Position numbers and translations under genes: made by a program. Shown here in pieces: positions 16,385-25,166 of a stretch of 64,000 nt of DNA (positions are counted from its first letter, which is position 1; each line of letters opens with the position of its first letter). A model generated the notes under the pieces. That model made no database searches and had not been told where the DNA came from. It saw only the letters and a list, made by a program, of their open reading frames with translations. The DNA is from Bacteroidales bacterium (GTDB taxonomy: Bacteria; Bacteroidota; Bacteroidia; Bacteroidales; P3), in NCBI GenBank assembly GCA_031262295.1, contig JAISIA010000040.1:1-64000 (forward strand), given 5' to 3'.

Positions 16385-18544
16385 ATGAAAAAAATAATTG
16401 CCTTTCTCATTTTAGTTTCATTAAATAGCCTTGTCTTTTCACAAGATGTGGGATTATTGATGAAAAGTTTTATTAGTAGCAATAAAACAAAGGGAGATTT
16501 ATCATTTCCTCAAAGATATTCTATAAAAAACCTTAATAATGAGGATTACTTATCTGTAATCTTAAAGACAGATAAAAAGGTTTTTGATAAGGAAAGTATT
16601 GAAAAATTGGGCTGCATCATTCGTTCCGATATAGGAGGCATCCTTTCTGTTAATGTTCCTGTAGATATGGTTGAAAAACTGCAAAATATTAAGGGAATAA
16701 TCGCTATGGAAGCATCAAAAAAGATTGGAGGCGTTTTTTTAGATAAGGCAACGAGTGATGTTAGCAGCGATTTGGTTTGGCAGGGTTATTCCCTTGCTCA
16801 GGGATATTCAGGAAAGGATGTACTAATTGGTGTAACAGACTGGGGATTTGATTATACCCACCCTATGTTTTATGATACTTCAATGGTTAATTATAGGATA
16901 TTTGCTGCTTGGGATCAGTTTGCAACAAGGGGACCAGCACCACAAGGGTTTAATTATGGCACATTGTATAATACAAAGCAAGATTTACTTTCGGCACAAT
17001 GCGATACCTTCAATATTTATAATCATGCCTATCATGGCTCTCACGTTGCTGGTATTGCCGCAGGTGGAGGTGCTGGAACAAAATATCGTGGTGTAGCTTA
17101 TGATGCAAACCTTCTTTTTGCCACATTCCTAATCGAAGAGGCTGCTGTTTTGGATGCATACGTATGGATGCGTGATGTAGCAAAACAAGAGGGCAAACGT
17201 CTTGTTATAAATGGAAGTTGGGGTTTGTATCATTTTGGAGCTATGGATGGGACTTCTTTATTTGATCAGGCAATAGATTCGTTATCCTTAAATGATAGTA
17301 TAGTTTTTGTTACAAGTGCGGGCAATAATGGGACGGAAAAGTTTCACCTATTGGCAGAATTTGATAATAATGACACAGTGACAAGCGTAATTGGATTTGA
17401 TAAGTTAAATTCCAATGCAGATTATTGGGGAGAAAGCATAACAATGACGGGGGATAGTACTGATAGATTCTCCTCTTGTTTGGAAGTTTATAATAATCTG
17501 GGAGAACTTCTATTTAGAACTTCTTGGGTAAATACTCTTGATGAGGATTTTATTTTAGATACCGTTGTATTTGTTGGTGGAGATAGTGTGTTTTATAGGG
17601 CAAATTCCAAAACAACATCCCTAATACAAGCACGTCCTTCAACACAATGGGAGGTAAGAAACAATAATGTTAGAACTACAAACAACTATATTGTTCTTTC
17701 AATTATTTCTCCCACTGGAAAGGTTCATTGTTGGAATGTAGCAGAACTAACAACGGGTGTTGGCAATTGGGGATTGGATTTTTTAAGATATAATGCTAAG
17801 GATGTAGGAGGAGATAGTAATTATGGAATAGGTGAGCCTGCTGTTTGCAAGAGTGCAATTTCTGTTGGTGCATATCTATCTCAACCAAGAGGAACCTATA
17901 TTGGGGGAACAAGATCCAGCTTTTCAAGTATTGGACCAACTATTGACGGAAGACTAAAACCTGAAATTTCAGCTCCCGGACAAGGAATGTATTCTTCAAT
18001 ATCTTCTTTTGCAACTGATGATTTCTCATCATATAACTTAGTTAATTTTGAAGGAAGAGACTATCCTTTTGCTCCGCTTTCGGGAACAAGTATGTCCTCT
18101 CCTATGGTGACAGGAATAGTTGCCCTAATGCTTGAAGCTAATAGGACATTAACGCCAGAGAAGATAAAGGAAATAATAATTGAAACAGCAAGAAAGGATA
18201 ATTACACAACAGAAAATCTACCAAATTATCTTTGGGGTTATGGAAAGATTTCAGCTATTGATGCAGTTAAGAATGCAGAAATTTTAATTTCCTTAGATAA
18301 GGAAGCAGAAAAGAATTGTGATATTAAGGTATTCCCTAATCCAACAACTGATTATTTGAATATAGAATCAGGAGATATTATTGATTATATGAGGATAACA
18401 GATGCTCTATCAAGAGTTGTTATGGAAAAAAGTATGAAAACTACAAGTCAAGAAATAGATATTTCTTCATTAGAAAAGGGTATATATGTCCTATCCTTAA
18501 AAAGGGGAGATAGACTTTATAATTATAAAATAGTAAAAAGATAG
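16385..18544 (+). CDS. Subtilisin-like (S8) serine protease with T9SS sorting domain
   Basis: The 719-aa protein has a signal peptide (MKKIIAFLILVSLNSLVFSQ), a pro-region to about residue 120, and an S8 peptidase domain. The catalytic triad is visible: Asp152 in GVTDWGFDYTHP, His217 in HGSHVAG, Ser569 in GTSMSSPMVTG; SAGNNGT holds the oxyanion Asn. A long insertion lies between His and Ser, as in Bacteroidota subtilases. The C-terminus (from about 640, VFPNPTTDYLNIES ... LEKGIYVLSLKRGDRLYNYKIVKR) is a type A T9SS sorting domain, so the enzyme should be exported to the cell surface. Its substrate is unknown. Confidence 0.93.
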   Translation: MKKIIAFLILVSLNSLVFSQDVGLLMKSFISSNKTKGDLSFPQRYSIKNLNNEDYLSVILKTDKKVFDKESIEKLGCIIRSDIGGILSVNVPVDMVEKLQNIKGIIAMEASKKIGGVFLDKATSDVSSDLVWQGYSLAQGYSGKDVLIGVTDWGFDYTHPMFYDTSMVNYRIFAAWDQFATRGPAPQGFNYGTLYNTKQDLLSAQCDTFNIYNHAYHGSHVAGIAAGGGAGTKYRGVAYDANLLFATFLIEEAAVLDAYVWMRDVAKQEGKRLVINGSWGLYHFGAMDGTSLFDQAIDSLSLNDSIVFVTSAGNNGTEKFHLLAEFDNNDTVTSVIGFDKLNSNADYWGESITMTGDSTDRFSSCLEVYNNLGELLFRTSWVNTLDEDFILDTVVFVGGDSVFYRANSKTTSLIQARPSTQWEVRNNNVRTTNNYIVLSIISPTGKVHCWNVAELTTGVGNWGLDFLRYNAKDVGGDSNYGIGEPAVCKSAISVGAYLSQPRGTYIGGTRSSFSSIGPTIDGRLKPEISAPGQGMYSSISSFATDDFSSYNLVNFEGRDYPFAPLSGTSMSSPMVTGIVALMLEANRTLTPEKIKEIIIETARKDNYTTENLPNYLWGYGKISAIDAVKNAEILISLDKEAEKNCDIKVFPNPTTDYLNIESGDIIDYMRITDALSRVVMEKSMKTTSQEIDISSLEKGIYVLSLKRGDRLYNYKIVKR

Positions 18545-18576
18545 TATCAGCAACAAGGAATAAGAAAAAAAATATG

Positions 18577-18584
18577 TACCTTTG
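18577..18584 (+). promoter_or_regulatory. -7 box of gcvH
   Basis: TACCTTTG matches TAnnTTTG and lies 44 bp before the gcvH start. No TTG is found at the expected distance upstream, so only half the promoter is supported. Confidence 0.45.
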
Positions 18585-18627
18585 ACGTCTGATTTTTAAT
18601 GAAAATAAAACAAATTTTAATAATAAA

Positions 18628-19008
18628 ATGAACATTCCAGAAAACTTAAAGTATTCAAATGACCATGAATGGTTGAGAATTGAAGGTGAAGAAGCTTTCG
18701 TTGGTATAACTGATTTTGCACAACATGAATTAGGAGATATAGTTTTTGTTGATGTAGATACAGTTGGAGAAACCTTAGATAAGGAAGAAACTTTTGGTTC
18801 TATTGAAGCGGTGAAAACTGTTTCAGACCTAATGATGCCTGTTTCAGGGGAGATATTAGAATTTAATTCAGCTTTGGAAAGCAATGCCTCAGCTATTAAT
18901 TCAGATCCTTATGGAGAAGGTTGGATAGTAAAGATTAGAATTACATCCTTAGAAGAGGCAGATTCACTAATGGATCAAGCCGCTTATTCTTCTTTTATTG
19001 GATTATAA
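18628..19008 (+). CDS. gcvH: Glycine cleavage system H protein
   Basis: GcvH carries the lipoyl arm that shuttles the aminomethyl group between the P, T and L proteins of glycine cleavage. The 126-aa sequence is full length, with [31 protein letters not shown], the lipoylation site [10 protein letters not shown] (Lys63), and the C-terminal [14 protein letters not shown] motif. The other gcv genes are not in this window. It has its own -7 box and shares a bidirectional terminator with pnp. Confidence 0.97.
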   Translation: MNIPENLKYSNDHEWLRIEGEEAFVGITDFAQHELGDIVFVDVDTVGETLDKEETFGSIEAVKTVSDLMMPVSGEILEFNSALESNASAINSDPYGEGWIVKIRITSLEEADSLMDQAAYSSFIGL

Positions 19009-19030
19009 GGATTTCCCTTAGCAAAACAAT

Positions 19031-19068
19031 AAAAAAAAGATGCTTAATTTCTTTAAGCATCTTTTTTT
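19031..19068. terminator. Bidirectional terminator between gcvH and pnp
   Basis: GATGCTTAA (19039-19047) pairs with TTAAGCATC (19053-19061), flanked by eight A on the left and seven T on the right. It can terminate both gcvH (+) and pnp (-), which converge here. Confidence 0.9.
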
Positions 19069-19092
19069 ATTTGTATTCTTTTCAAAAAGATT

Positions 19093-21252
19093 TTAATTTT
19101 CTTTCTTTACATAAAACTCGTCATCCAAAGGTCTTTTATCTTGAGGTTTTGGAATAAGAACTTTGTGAGATAGTTTATACTTTCCTGTCTTTTTATCTAT
19201 GTCAATAAGTTTTACTCTTATCTTATCCCCTGTTTTTAGAATATCTTCTACATTATTTACTCTTTGCCATGAGATTTCAGAAACGTGTAATAAGCCATCC
19301 TTTTGAGGAAGAAACTCAACAAAAGCTCCAAAAGGTTGAATGTTTTTAACAACACCATCATATTCTTCTCCTATTTCAGGAACTGCTGTTATTGCTTTTA
19401 TTCTTGCCAAAGCTGCATCTATTCCTTCCTTATTAACAGATACAATATCTATAACTCCAACATCTCCCTTTTCTTCTATAACTATAACTGTGTTTGTTTC
19501 CTTTTGAAGTTCTTGAATTATCTTTCCACCAGGACCAATAACTGCTCCAATAAATTCTTTTGGTATTGTAATTTTAACAACTCTTGGTACATGAGGCTTG
19601 TAATCTTCTCTTGGTTTGTCAAGAGTTTGTTCTATTATATTTAGGATATGCATCCTTCCTTGGTTAGCTTGGTTTAGTGCCTTTGCTAATATCTCGTAGG
19701 AAAGTCCATCGCACTTTATATCCATTTGACATGCAGTAATACCATCTTTAGTTCCTGTCACCTTAAAGTCCATATCTCCTAAATGGTCTTCATCTCCTAA
19801 AATATCTGAAAGCACAGCCCACTTTCCGTCCTTTGCAATTAAGCCCATAGCAATTCCAGATACAGGTTTTTTGATTTGAACACCTGCATCCATAAGAGCT
19901 AAACATCCTGCACAAACAGTAGCCATTGATGATGAGCCGTTGGATTCTAAAATGTCGGAAACAATTCTAATTGTGTATGGACATTCTTCTTGTGAAGGAA
20001 GAACTTGTTTAAGTGCTCTTAGAGCTAAATTGCCATGTCCAATCTCTCTTCGTGAAACTCCTCTATTTCCCTTAACCTCTCCTGTTGCAAATCCCGGAAA
20101 ATTGTAGTGTAGGATAAAGTTATTCTTTCCCTCTATCATAGCTCCGTCAATGATTTGCTCATCTAATTTGGTTCCTAATGTACATGTGGTTAAGGATTGT
20201 GTTTCTCCACGAGTAAAAACAGCTGAGCCATGAGGAGAAGGCAAGTAATTAACCTCTGCCCAAATAGGTCTTATCTCGTCCAATTTTCTTCCATCCAAAC
20301 GAGATCTTTCATTTAAGACCATATCTCTCATAGCTTCTTTTTCCACATTATGGAAATATCTATCTATAAGCGGTTGTTTTTCTTCTAAGTCTTCTTCTGC
20401 AATTGTATCAACGAAGGCTTGTTTTATTGCTTCAAAGCCTTCTTGCCTTTGAGTCTTTGAGGCAATACCTTCTTTTGCTAAGTCGTAGCATTTTTGATAG
20501 GTTTCTCTATGAATATCTTCTTTTAATTGTTCGTCATTTACCTCGTGAGAATATTCTCTTTTTTCAGTTTTTCCAACCAATTCTTCCAATTGACTAATTG
20601 CCTCGCATTGTAGTTTGATTGTATTGTGAGCAAATTTCAAAGCATCAAGCATTGTGTCCTCTGAAACCTCTTTCATTTCCCCCTCAACCATCATTATATT
20701 GTCTTTTGTTGCTGCAACAATCAAATCTAATTCTGCTTTTTCGGTATCTTCTATTGAAGGGTTTATTACAAATTCTCCATTAATTTTGGCAACTCTTACC
20801 TCTGAGACAGGACCATTAAAAGGTATGTCTGAGACAGCCAAAGCTGCTGAGGCTGCAAGTGCAGCTAAAGCATCGGGAGGCGTTGTTTTGTCCCCTGAAA
20901 TTAATGTTATTTGAACTTGAACTTCTGCATGAAAATCCTCAGGAAATAGAGGGCGAAGTGCCCTATCAACTAAACGAGCTATTAATATTTCATATTCCGA
21001 AGGGCGAGCCTCTCTTTTGAAAAATCCACCAGGGAAACGCCCAACGGAAGCGTACTTTTCTTGGTATTCAACTGTCAAAGGCATAAAGTCAATGTTTTCT
21101 CCTGCCTCTTTTTTTGCTACAACTGTTGCGAGCAACATTGTATCATTCATTCTTACAACAACAGATCCATCGGCTTGTTTTGCTAATTTACCTGTTTCAA
21201 TTTCAATTTGTCTTCCGTCTTCTAAGGAAAAGACCTTTTTAATTCCTTGCAT
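19093..21252 (-). CDS. pnp: Polyribonucleotide nucleotidyltransferase (PNPase)
   Basis: PNPase degrades RNA 3'-to-5' by phosphorolysis. The 719-aa protein has the normal architecture: a first RNase PH domain (about 10-145), the alpha-helical domain (about 150-245), a second RNase PH domain (about 310-540, with [16 protein letters not shown] and the [22 protein letters not shown] active region), a KH domain (about 560-615, [20 protein letters not shown]) and a C-terminal S1 domain (about 630-700, [30 protein letters not shown]). rpsO lies upstream on the same strand, the classic rpsO-pnp pair, though a terminator separates them. Confidence 0.98.
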   Translation of the reverse strand: MQGIKKVFSLEDGRQIEIETGKLAKQADGSVVVRMNDTMLLATVVAKKEAGENIDFMPLTVEYQEKYASVGRFPGGFFKREARPSEYEILIARLVDRALRPLFPEDFHAEVQVQITLISGDKTTPPDALAALAASAALAVSDIPFNGPVSEVRVAKINGEFVINPSIEDTEKAELDLIVAATKDNIMMVEGEMKEVSEDTMLDALKFAHNTIKLQCEAISQLEELVGKTEKREYSHEVNDEQLKEDIHRETYQKCYDLAKEGIASKTQRQEGFEAIKQAFVDTIAEEDLEEKQPLIDRYFHNVEKEAMRDMVLNERSRLDGRKLDEIRPIWAEVNYLPSPHGSAVFTRGETQSLTTCTLGTKLDEQIIDGAMIEGKNNFILHYNFPGFATGEVKGNRGVSRREIGHGNLALRALKQVLPSQEECPYTIRIVSDILESNGSSSMATVCAGCLALMDAGVQIKKPVSGIAMGLIAKDGKWAVLSDILGDEDHLGDMDFKVTGTKDGITACQMDIKCDGLSYEILAKALNQANQGRMHILNIIEQTLDKPREDYKPHVPRVVKITIPKEFIGAVIGPGGKIIQELQKETNTVIVIEEKGDVGVIDIVSVNKEGIDAALARIKAITAVPEIGEEYDGVVKNIQPFGAFVEFLPQKDGLLHVSEISWQRVNNVEDILKTGDKIRVKLIDIDKKTGKYKLSHKVLIPKPQDKRPLDDEFYVKKEN

Positions 21253-21346
21253 CTTCTATTTTTATTTATCATCTCTCTAACGGGAGCCTCGTTAGATACT
21301 TTTATTTTTTGCTCCAACCAATAAGGAGTATATACAAAATATATAC

Positions 21347-21379
21347 AAAAAAAGGCAATTAGAAGCTAATTGCCTTTTT
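21347..21379 (-). terminator. Terminator after rpsO
   Basis: GGCAATTAG (21354-21362) and CTAATTGCC (21366-21374) form a perfect 9-bp stem with a 3-nt loop and A/T flanks. On the minus strand it follows rpsO and precedes pnp, so it probably limits readthrough into pnp. Confidence 0.85.
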
Positions 21380-21397
21380 ATATTGTCTTGATATTAA

Positions 21398-21667
21398 TTA
21401 TTTCCTAATACCAAGTTGTTTTATCAATTCACGATACTTTACTATATCTTTTTCTTTTAGATAATCTAACAAACGTCTTCTCTTTCCAACCAATCTTACC
21501 AAAGAACGTTCTGTAAATTTATCGTTTTTCATTTGACGAACGTGTTGTGTTAGATGTTGTATTCTGAATGTGAATAACGCTATTTGTCCTTCTATAGAAC
21601 CAGTATCTGCTTCTGATTTGCCGTATTGTGCAAAAATTTCTTTTTTCTTTTCAGCGTCTAAATACAT
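21398..21667 (-). CDS. rpsO: Small ribosomal subunit protein S15
   Basis: The 89-aa sequence is full length. It shows the S15 core: FAQYGKSEADTGSIEGQIALFTFRIQHLTQHVR and DKFTERSLVRLVGKRRRLLDYLKEKD. S15 binds 16S rRNA early in 30S assembly. It is followed by a terminator and then pnp, and is preceded by a well-matched promoter at 21716-21745. Confidence 0.98.
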   Translation of the reverse strand: MYLDAEKKKEIFAQYGKSEADTGSIEGQIALFTFRIQHLTQHVRQMKNDKFTERSLVRLVGKRRRLLDYLKEKDIVKYRELIKQLGIRK

Positions 21668-21715
21668 ATCTTTTTTACCTTTTGTTGTTACCTTTTATAA
21701 ATTTATTTGAGTTTG

Positions 21716-21745
21716 CAAAAATAGGAATTAATTTGTTATCTCCAA
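21716..21745 (-). promoter_or_regulatory. Promoter of rpsO
   Basis: On the minus strand TTG (21743-21745), 19 nt, TATTTTTG (21716-21723) match the Bacteroidota consensus. The box ends about 50 bp before the rpsO start. It lies just beyond or within the 3' end of the vanZ-like gene. Confidence 0.65.
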
Positions 21746-21749
21746 CATT

Positions 21750-22172
21750 TTATATATTTTTTTTGCTTTTTCTATGTCTTTTTTTCTTAACCCAACCCTT
21801 TTTTATAATAAAATAACATAGCAATAGGGCAAGCAAAATTCCTACCTCATCGGCAATAAAATCTCTAAAATCACCTGTGCGATTGATAATAGAAGCAAAT
21901 ATATATTGCATTACCTCTGTTATAATTCCAAAAAAAGAGGCAATAATAAAAACTTTTATCATTGAAGCCTTGAAATGTTTTTCCCAAGAGAAAAGCCAAA
22001 AAAGAAAAAAAGAAAATCCACCAAACATTATTGAATGAACAACCTTATCCAAAAAAGGAATATTAAAAAAGAAACTTAAATCCTTTGGCATAGAATCCGC
22101 AGGCAATAAAATTCCATAGAACATTAATGCACTCCAAATTGCAAAAAGAGATATGTTTAATTTTCTATTCAT
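21750..22172 (-). CDS. VanZ-like family membrane protein
   Basis: The 140-aa protein has four predicted transmembrane segments. It shows the VanZ-like pattern: a first helix ending in the ILLPADSMP motif, IPFLDKVVHSIMFGGFSFFLFW, and ITEVMQYIFASIINRTGDFRDFIADEVGILLALLL, whose R-x-x-D-x-x-D region is conserved in the family. VanZ-like proteins are widespread and mostly uncharacterised; one confers low-level teicoplanin resistance. No resistance genes are nearby, so that role is not implied. It follows the CorC-like gene on the same strand after 30 bp. Confidence 0.85.
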   Translation of the reverse strand: MNRKLNISLFAIWSALMFYGILLPADSMPKDLSFFFNIPFLDKVVHSIMFGGFSFFLFWLFSWEKHFKASMIKVFIIASFFGIITEVMQYIFASIINRTGDFRDFIADEVGILLALLLCYFIIKKGWVKKKRHRKSKKNI

Positions 22173-22202
22173 ATTTTTTTATAAGATTCCCTATTAATAT
22201 GT

Positions 22203-23477
22203 TTAAGAATTTTTATCATTAATTGAAACCAACACCTTGTCAATTCTTGCTATATCCATATCCATTATCTCAAAACAAAACATTTCCCAATAAACCTTAT
22301 CCCCTTCCTTAGGAATTCTTCCCATAAGATCAAGGATTAATCCACTTAGAGTGTTGTATGACAATTCAGGATACTTATCTTCCAAAGCAAAATAGTGAAG
22401 AAAGTCAAAGAAAGGATATTGTCCATCAACCAAAAACGTATTATCATCCCTCTTTATTAGCTCATACTCATTTTCAGATGCTCCAATTTCATCAGCAGAA
22501 CCAACTAATGATTCCAAAATATCGTTCATTGTCACCATGCCAATTATTAGACCAAACTCATCAATAATCATAGCATAGCTTATCTTCTTTTCTTTAAAGA
22601 CCTCCAATGCGTGATATGCACTTGAACTTTCAGGAATAAATTGAGGTTCTCTTACAATATCTTTTATTGAACCCTCACTTTTGTTGAACATATCCTGCAA
22701 ATAGACAACTCCAACAATATTATCCAAAGATTTATCTGCAACAGGATATACATAATGTATATGAGATTCTATCTTTTTTGTGATTTCCTTATAACTATCA
22801 TTTACATCTAACCAATCAAAATCATTACGATGAGTCATCAAAGATGAGATATCCCTATCTCCTAACGAAAATACCCTTTCAACAATGTCTTGTTCTATTT
22901 CTTGAATTTCCCCCTCTTCTGTACTTTCATTAATGATTTGCTTTATCTCATCCTCTGTTATAACCGAATTATCATTTGATTTTATTCTAAAAATTTTCAT
23001 AAGAGAATTTGTGCTAAAAGAAAGTAGTAGGACAAAAGGATAGGTTATCTTTGTTAGAAAGTTCATAAAGGAGATTAATTTGCTTGCTATCTTTTCTGGA
23101 TTATTTAATCCCACCTTCTTAGGAAAAAGTTCTCCCAAAACCAAAGTTAGAAATGTTATTACAACAACAACTAAAACATTTGATGCTATTGCAGAATAGT
23201 ATCCAAAACCTATACTTTCAAAAAAATCTTTTAGGGGAATGGTAAGACTTTTTCCTGAATACAAACCCGTAATTAGCCCAATTGTTGTTATTGCTATTTG
23301 AACTGTTGATAGGAAATATTCGGGATGCTCTGCTGTTTTTAGGATTTTCTTAGCACGAGTATCACCTTTTTGTTTTAGAGCTTCAAGTTTTGATTTTCTT
23401 GATGAAACAACGGCAATTTCAGCCATTGAAAATAATCCATTAACTATAATTAGTGCTAATATAATAACAATTTCCAC
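22203..23477 (-). CDS. CNNM/CorC-HlyC family membrane protein
   Basis: The 424-aa protein combines an N-terminal CNNM transmembrane domain (DUF21, about 1-185, with NGLFSMAEIAVVSSRKSKLEAL and LTLVLGELFPKKVGLNNPE), a CBS pair (about 200-330, including MTHRNDFDWLDV and FGLIIGMVTMNDILESLVG) and a CorC/HlyC C-terminal domain (about 340-424). Members are annotated as hemolysins but the better-studied ones act in Mg/Co transport. The start is GTG at 23477; no ATG lies nearby upstream and this start gives the usual MEIVIILALIIVNGLFS N-terminus. Confidence 0.92.
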   Translation of the reverse strand: MEIVIILALIIVNGLFSMAEIAVVSSRKSKLEALKQKGDTRAKKILKTAEHPEYFLSTVQIAITTIGLITGLYSGKSLTIPLKDFFESIGFGYYSAIASNVLVVVVITFLTLVLGELFPKKVGLNNPEKIASKLISFMNFLTKITYPFVLLLSFSTNSLMKIFRIKSNDNSVITEDEIKQIINESTEEGEIQEIEQDIVERVFSLGDRDISSLMTHRNDFDWLDVNDSYKEITKKIESHIHYVYPVADKSLDNIVGVVYLQDMFNKSEGSIKDIVREPQFIPESSSAYHALEVFKEKKISYAMIIDEFGLIIGMVTMNDILESLVGSADEIGASENEYELIKRDDNTFLVDGQYPFFDFLHYFALEDKYPELSYNTLSGLILDLMGRIPKEGDKVYWEMFCFEIMDMDIARIDKVLVSINDKNS

Positions 23478-23538
23478 TATTTTATTTATTTCTTATTGGT
23501 TTTTTATTCTAAGAGTTATTTATTTTTTTTGCAACTTG

Positions 23539-23571
23539 CAAAATTACATATTTTATAGTACATATAGACAA
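23539..23571 (-). promoter_or_regulatory. Promoter of the CorC-like gene
   Basis: On the minus strand TTG (23569-23571), 22 nt, TAATTTTG (23539-23546). The spacer is at the long end of the accepted range. It ends 61 bp before the GTG start and lends support to that start. Confidence 0.5.
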
Positions 23572-23731
23572 ATATTGCTTTTAAAGCTATATTTCCAAAG
23601 GTTTTATTTGCCATTTTACTATAAAATTTGCCATTTTTTTAACTTTTTTCTTATAAAAAGCTATATTTCTATAAGATATTTATTATTTTTATGGCAAATC
23701 AAGGTTATAAATAAGGGAGTTTTATAAAAAA

Positions 23732-23766
23732 GTCGGCAACCGACCTTTATTTTTCCTAACGGAAGT
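23732..23766 (+). repeat. GTCGG-hairpin repeat, copy 4
   Basis: Exact GTCGG-CAA-CCGAC hairpin followed by CTTTATTTTTCCTAACGGAAGT. It begins the first of two tandem 86-bp units; the rest of the unit carries ATATTTATACATTAATAATT and AATAAAACGCTGTTT. Confidence 0.88.
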
Positions 23767-23817
23767 CGGGATATTATATTTATACATTAATAATTCAATA
23801 AAAATAAAACGCTGTTT

Positions 23818-23852
23818 GTCGGCAACCGACTTTTATTCGTCCTTACGGAAGT
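23818..23852 (+). repeat. GTCGG-hairpin repeat, copy 5
   Basis: GTCGG-CAA-CCGAC hairpin followed by TTTTATTCGTCCTTACGGAAGT. The 86-bp unit (23818-23903) repeats the one starting at 23732 almost base for base, including TATACATTAATAATT and AAAATAAAACGCTGTTT. Confidence 0.88.
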
Positions 23853-23990
23853 CTGGTTTTATATTTATACATTAATAATTTCATAAAAATAAAACGCTGT
23901 TTAAAAAAATTATTTCTTCGTTTTAGTAAATTAAAACGCTGTTTTTTCTCTACTATTTTATAGTTATTTTTCTTTAAATTAAGGTATTTT

Positions 23991-24641
23991 TTATTCTTTT
24001 GTTGTATTTTCTTCCTCTGGAACGAGGACTGATGTATCTTTTGGTGAGGTTTCCTTATTTTTTGGAATAAATGCAAACCAAATAAGTAGGATTATGCCAA
24101 TTGTTATTGAAGCATCTGCAATATTAAAAACTGCATTGAAGAATTGGAAATGATTTCCTCCAATAATTGGAATCCACTCTGGGAGGGTTGTATTTATTAT
24201 TGGAAAATAGAACATATCTACAACCTTGCCAAAAAGAAAGGGTGCGTACCCTCCTTGAAATATTGTTGCAACATTAAACAAGGAACTGCTTGAAAATATT
24301 AAGCCATAGAATAGAGAATCTATAATATTTCCAACAGCACCTGCAAATATTAGAGCCATAGAATATATAAGCAGTTTTGGCTCTTTCTTTTTTATAATCT
24401 TTCTTAGGTAAATAAATATTAGGATAGATGCAATAATCCTAATTAGAGTAAGGATAAGTTTTCCCCAATTGCCGCCAAAGGACATACCAAAAGCCATTCC
24501 TTCATTCTCCAAAAAATGAATCCTACACCAAGAACCAATTAAATTAATCTCCTCTCCAATACTAAAGTTGAGTTTTATAAAAAATTTTAATGCTTGATCA
24601 ACTATTAGGATTAAAAAAATTAGGATTAGGGGTTTTTTCAT
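23991..24641 (-). CDS. lspA: Lipoprotein signal peptidase (signal peptidase II)
   Basis: LspA cleaves prolipoprotein signal peptides in the inner membrane. The 216-aa protein has four transmembrane segments, the NEGMAFGM motif near residues 46-53, and the two catalytic aspartates: Asp108 in GNIIDSLFYG and Asp176 in FNIADASITIG. The gap between them (68 residues) is longer than in E. coli, a feature of Bacteroidota LspA, and the total length exceeds the usual 160-170. Its start directly abuts the stop of the upstream DksA-like gene, so they form an operon. The window's several lipoproteins would be its substrates. Confidence 0.95.
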   Translation of the reverse strand: MKKPLILIFLILIVDQALKFFIKLNFSIGEEINLIGSWCRIHFLENEGMAFGMSFGGNWGKLILTLIRIIASILIFIYLRKIIKKKEPKLLIYSMALIFAGAVGNIIDSLFYGLIFSSSSLFNVATIFQGGYAPFLFGKVVDMFYFPIINTTLPEWIPIIGGNHFQFFNAVFNIADASITIGIILLIWFAFIPKNKETSPKDTSVLVPEEENTTKE

Positions 24642-25106
24642 TTAATTTTTCTTATTTTCTTTAGAAACTTTATCTTTATTTTTTCCTGAAAATGCAGATA
24701 AATTCTTTAATTTCTTTCTTTGTGCTTCAAGATTTTTTGCCTCAACAGTAAGTGTTGCATGAGGAACTAAACGAAGTCTTTCCTTAGGAATTAATTCCCC
24801 ACTTATACGACAAATACCATAGGTTTTGTTTTGTATTCTTACTAAGGCAGCTTCCAAATCTTTTATAAATTTTTGTTGCCTTGCAGCCATGCTTGCGTTG
24901 TATTCCTTAGATTGAACACTGCTTCCTTCTTCCAATATCTTAAATGTAGGAGAGGTATCTCCTAAATCGTTTGCATCATTTGAAAAAGCCTCTAAAAGCA
25001 TTGCAAGATTTTCTTTTGCCTTTTCTAATTTCTCTTCAATAATAAGACGAAATTCATTTAGTTCTTCATCAGAATATCTTCTGGTAATTTTTTTCTCTTG
25101 GCTCAT
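24642..25106 (-). CDS. DksA/TraR-type zinc-finger regulator
   Basis: The 154-aa protein matches the Bacteroidota DksA/TraR group, which acts on RNA polymerase. It has a long N-terminal coiled-coil (about 15-95) with DLGDTSPTFKILEEGSSVQSKEYNASMAARQQKFI, then YGICRISGELIPKERLRLVPHATLTVEAK, the conserved C-terminal motif. Only one cysteine of a classical four-Cys finger is kept, which is normal for this group. A basic tail (KKLKNLSAFSGKNKDKVSKENKKN) ends the protein. It lies directly before lspA. A -7 box lies upstream at 25154-25161. Confidence 0.88.
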   Translation of the reverse strand: MSQEKKITRRYSDEELNEFRLIIEEKLEKAKENLAMLLEAFSNDANDLGDTSPTFKILEEGSSVQSKEYNASMAARQQKFIKDLEAALVRIQNKTYGICRISGELIPKERLRLVPHATLTVEAKNLEAQRKKLKNLSAFSGKNKDKVSKENKKN

Positions 25107-25153
25107 AATAAACTTTCTTTAAAAATTATTAAAAGAATTATAAATCAACACTG

Positions 25154-25161
25154 CAAAGATA
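25154..25161 (-). promoter_or_regulatory. -7 box of the DksA-like/lspA operon
   Basis: On the minus strand TATCTTTG matches TAnnTTTG, 48 bp before the DksA-like start. No TTG is seen at the right distance. It lies between the end of the 25167-26426 gene and the operon. Confidence 0.45.
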
Positions 25162-25166
25162 TATAT

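Larger units (their letters stand above)
23478..23990. other. Intergenic region with tandem GTCGG repeats
   Basis: The 513 bp between lspA and the CorC-like gene (both minus) contain the CorC promoter at the left, then two tandem 86-bp repeat units (23732-23903) and a lone CTTCGTTTTAG iteron at 23916-23926 followed by TAAAACGCTGTTTT, motifs shared with the large repeats. The ORF frames here are low-complexity and rejected. Confidence 0.6.
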
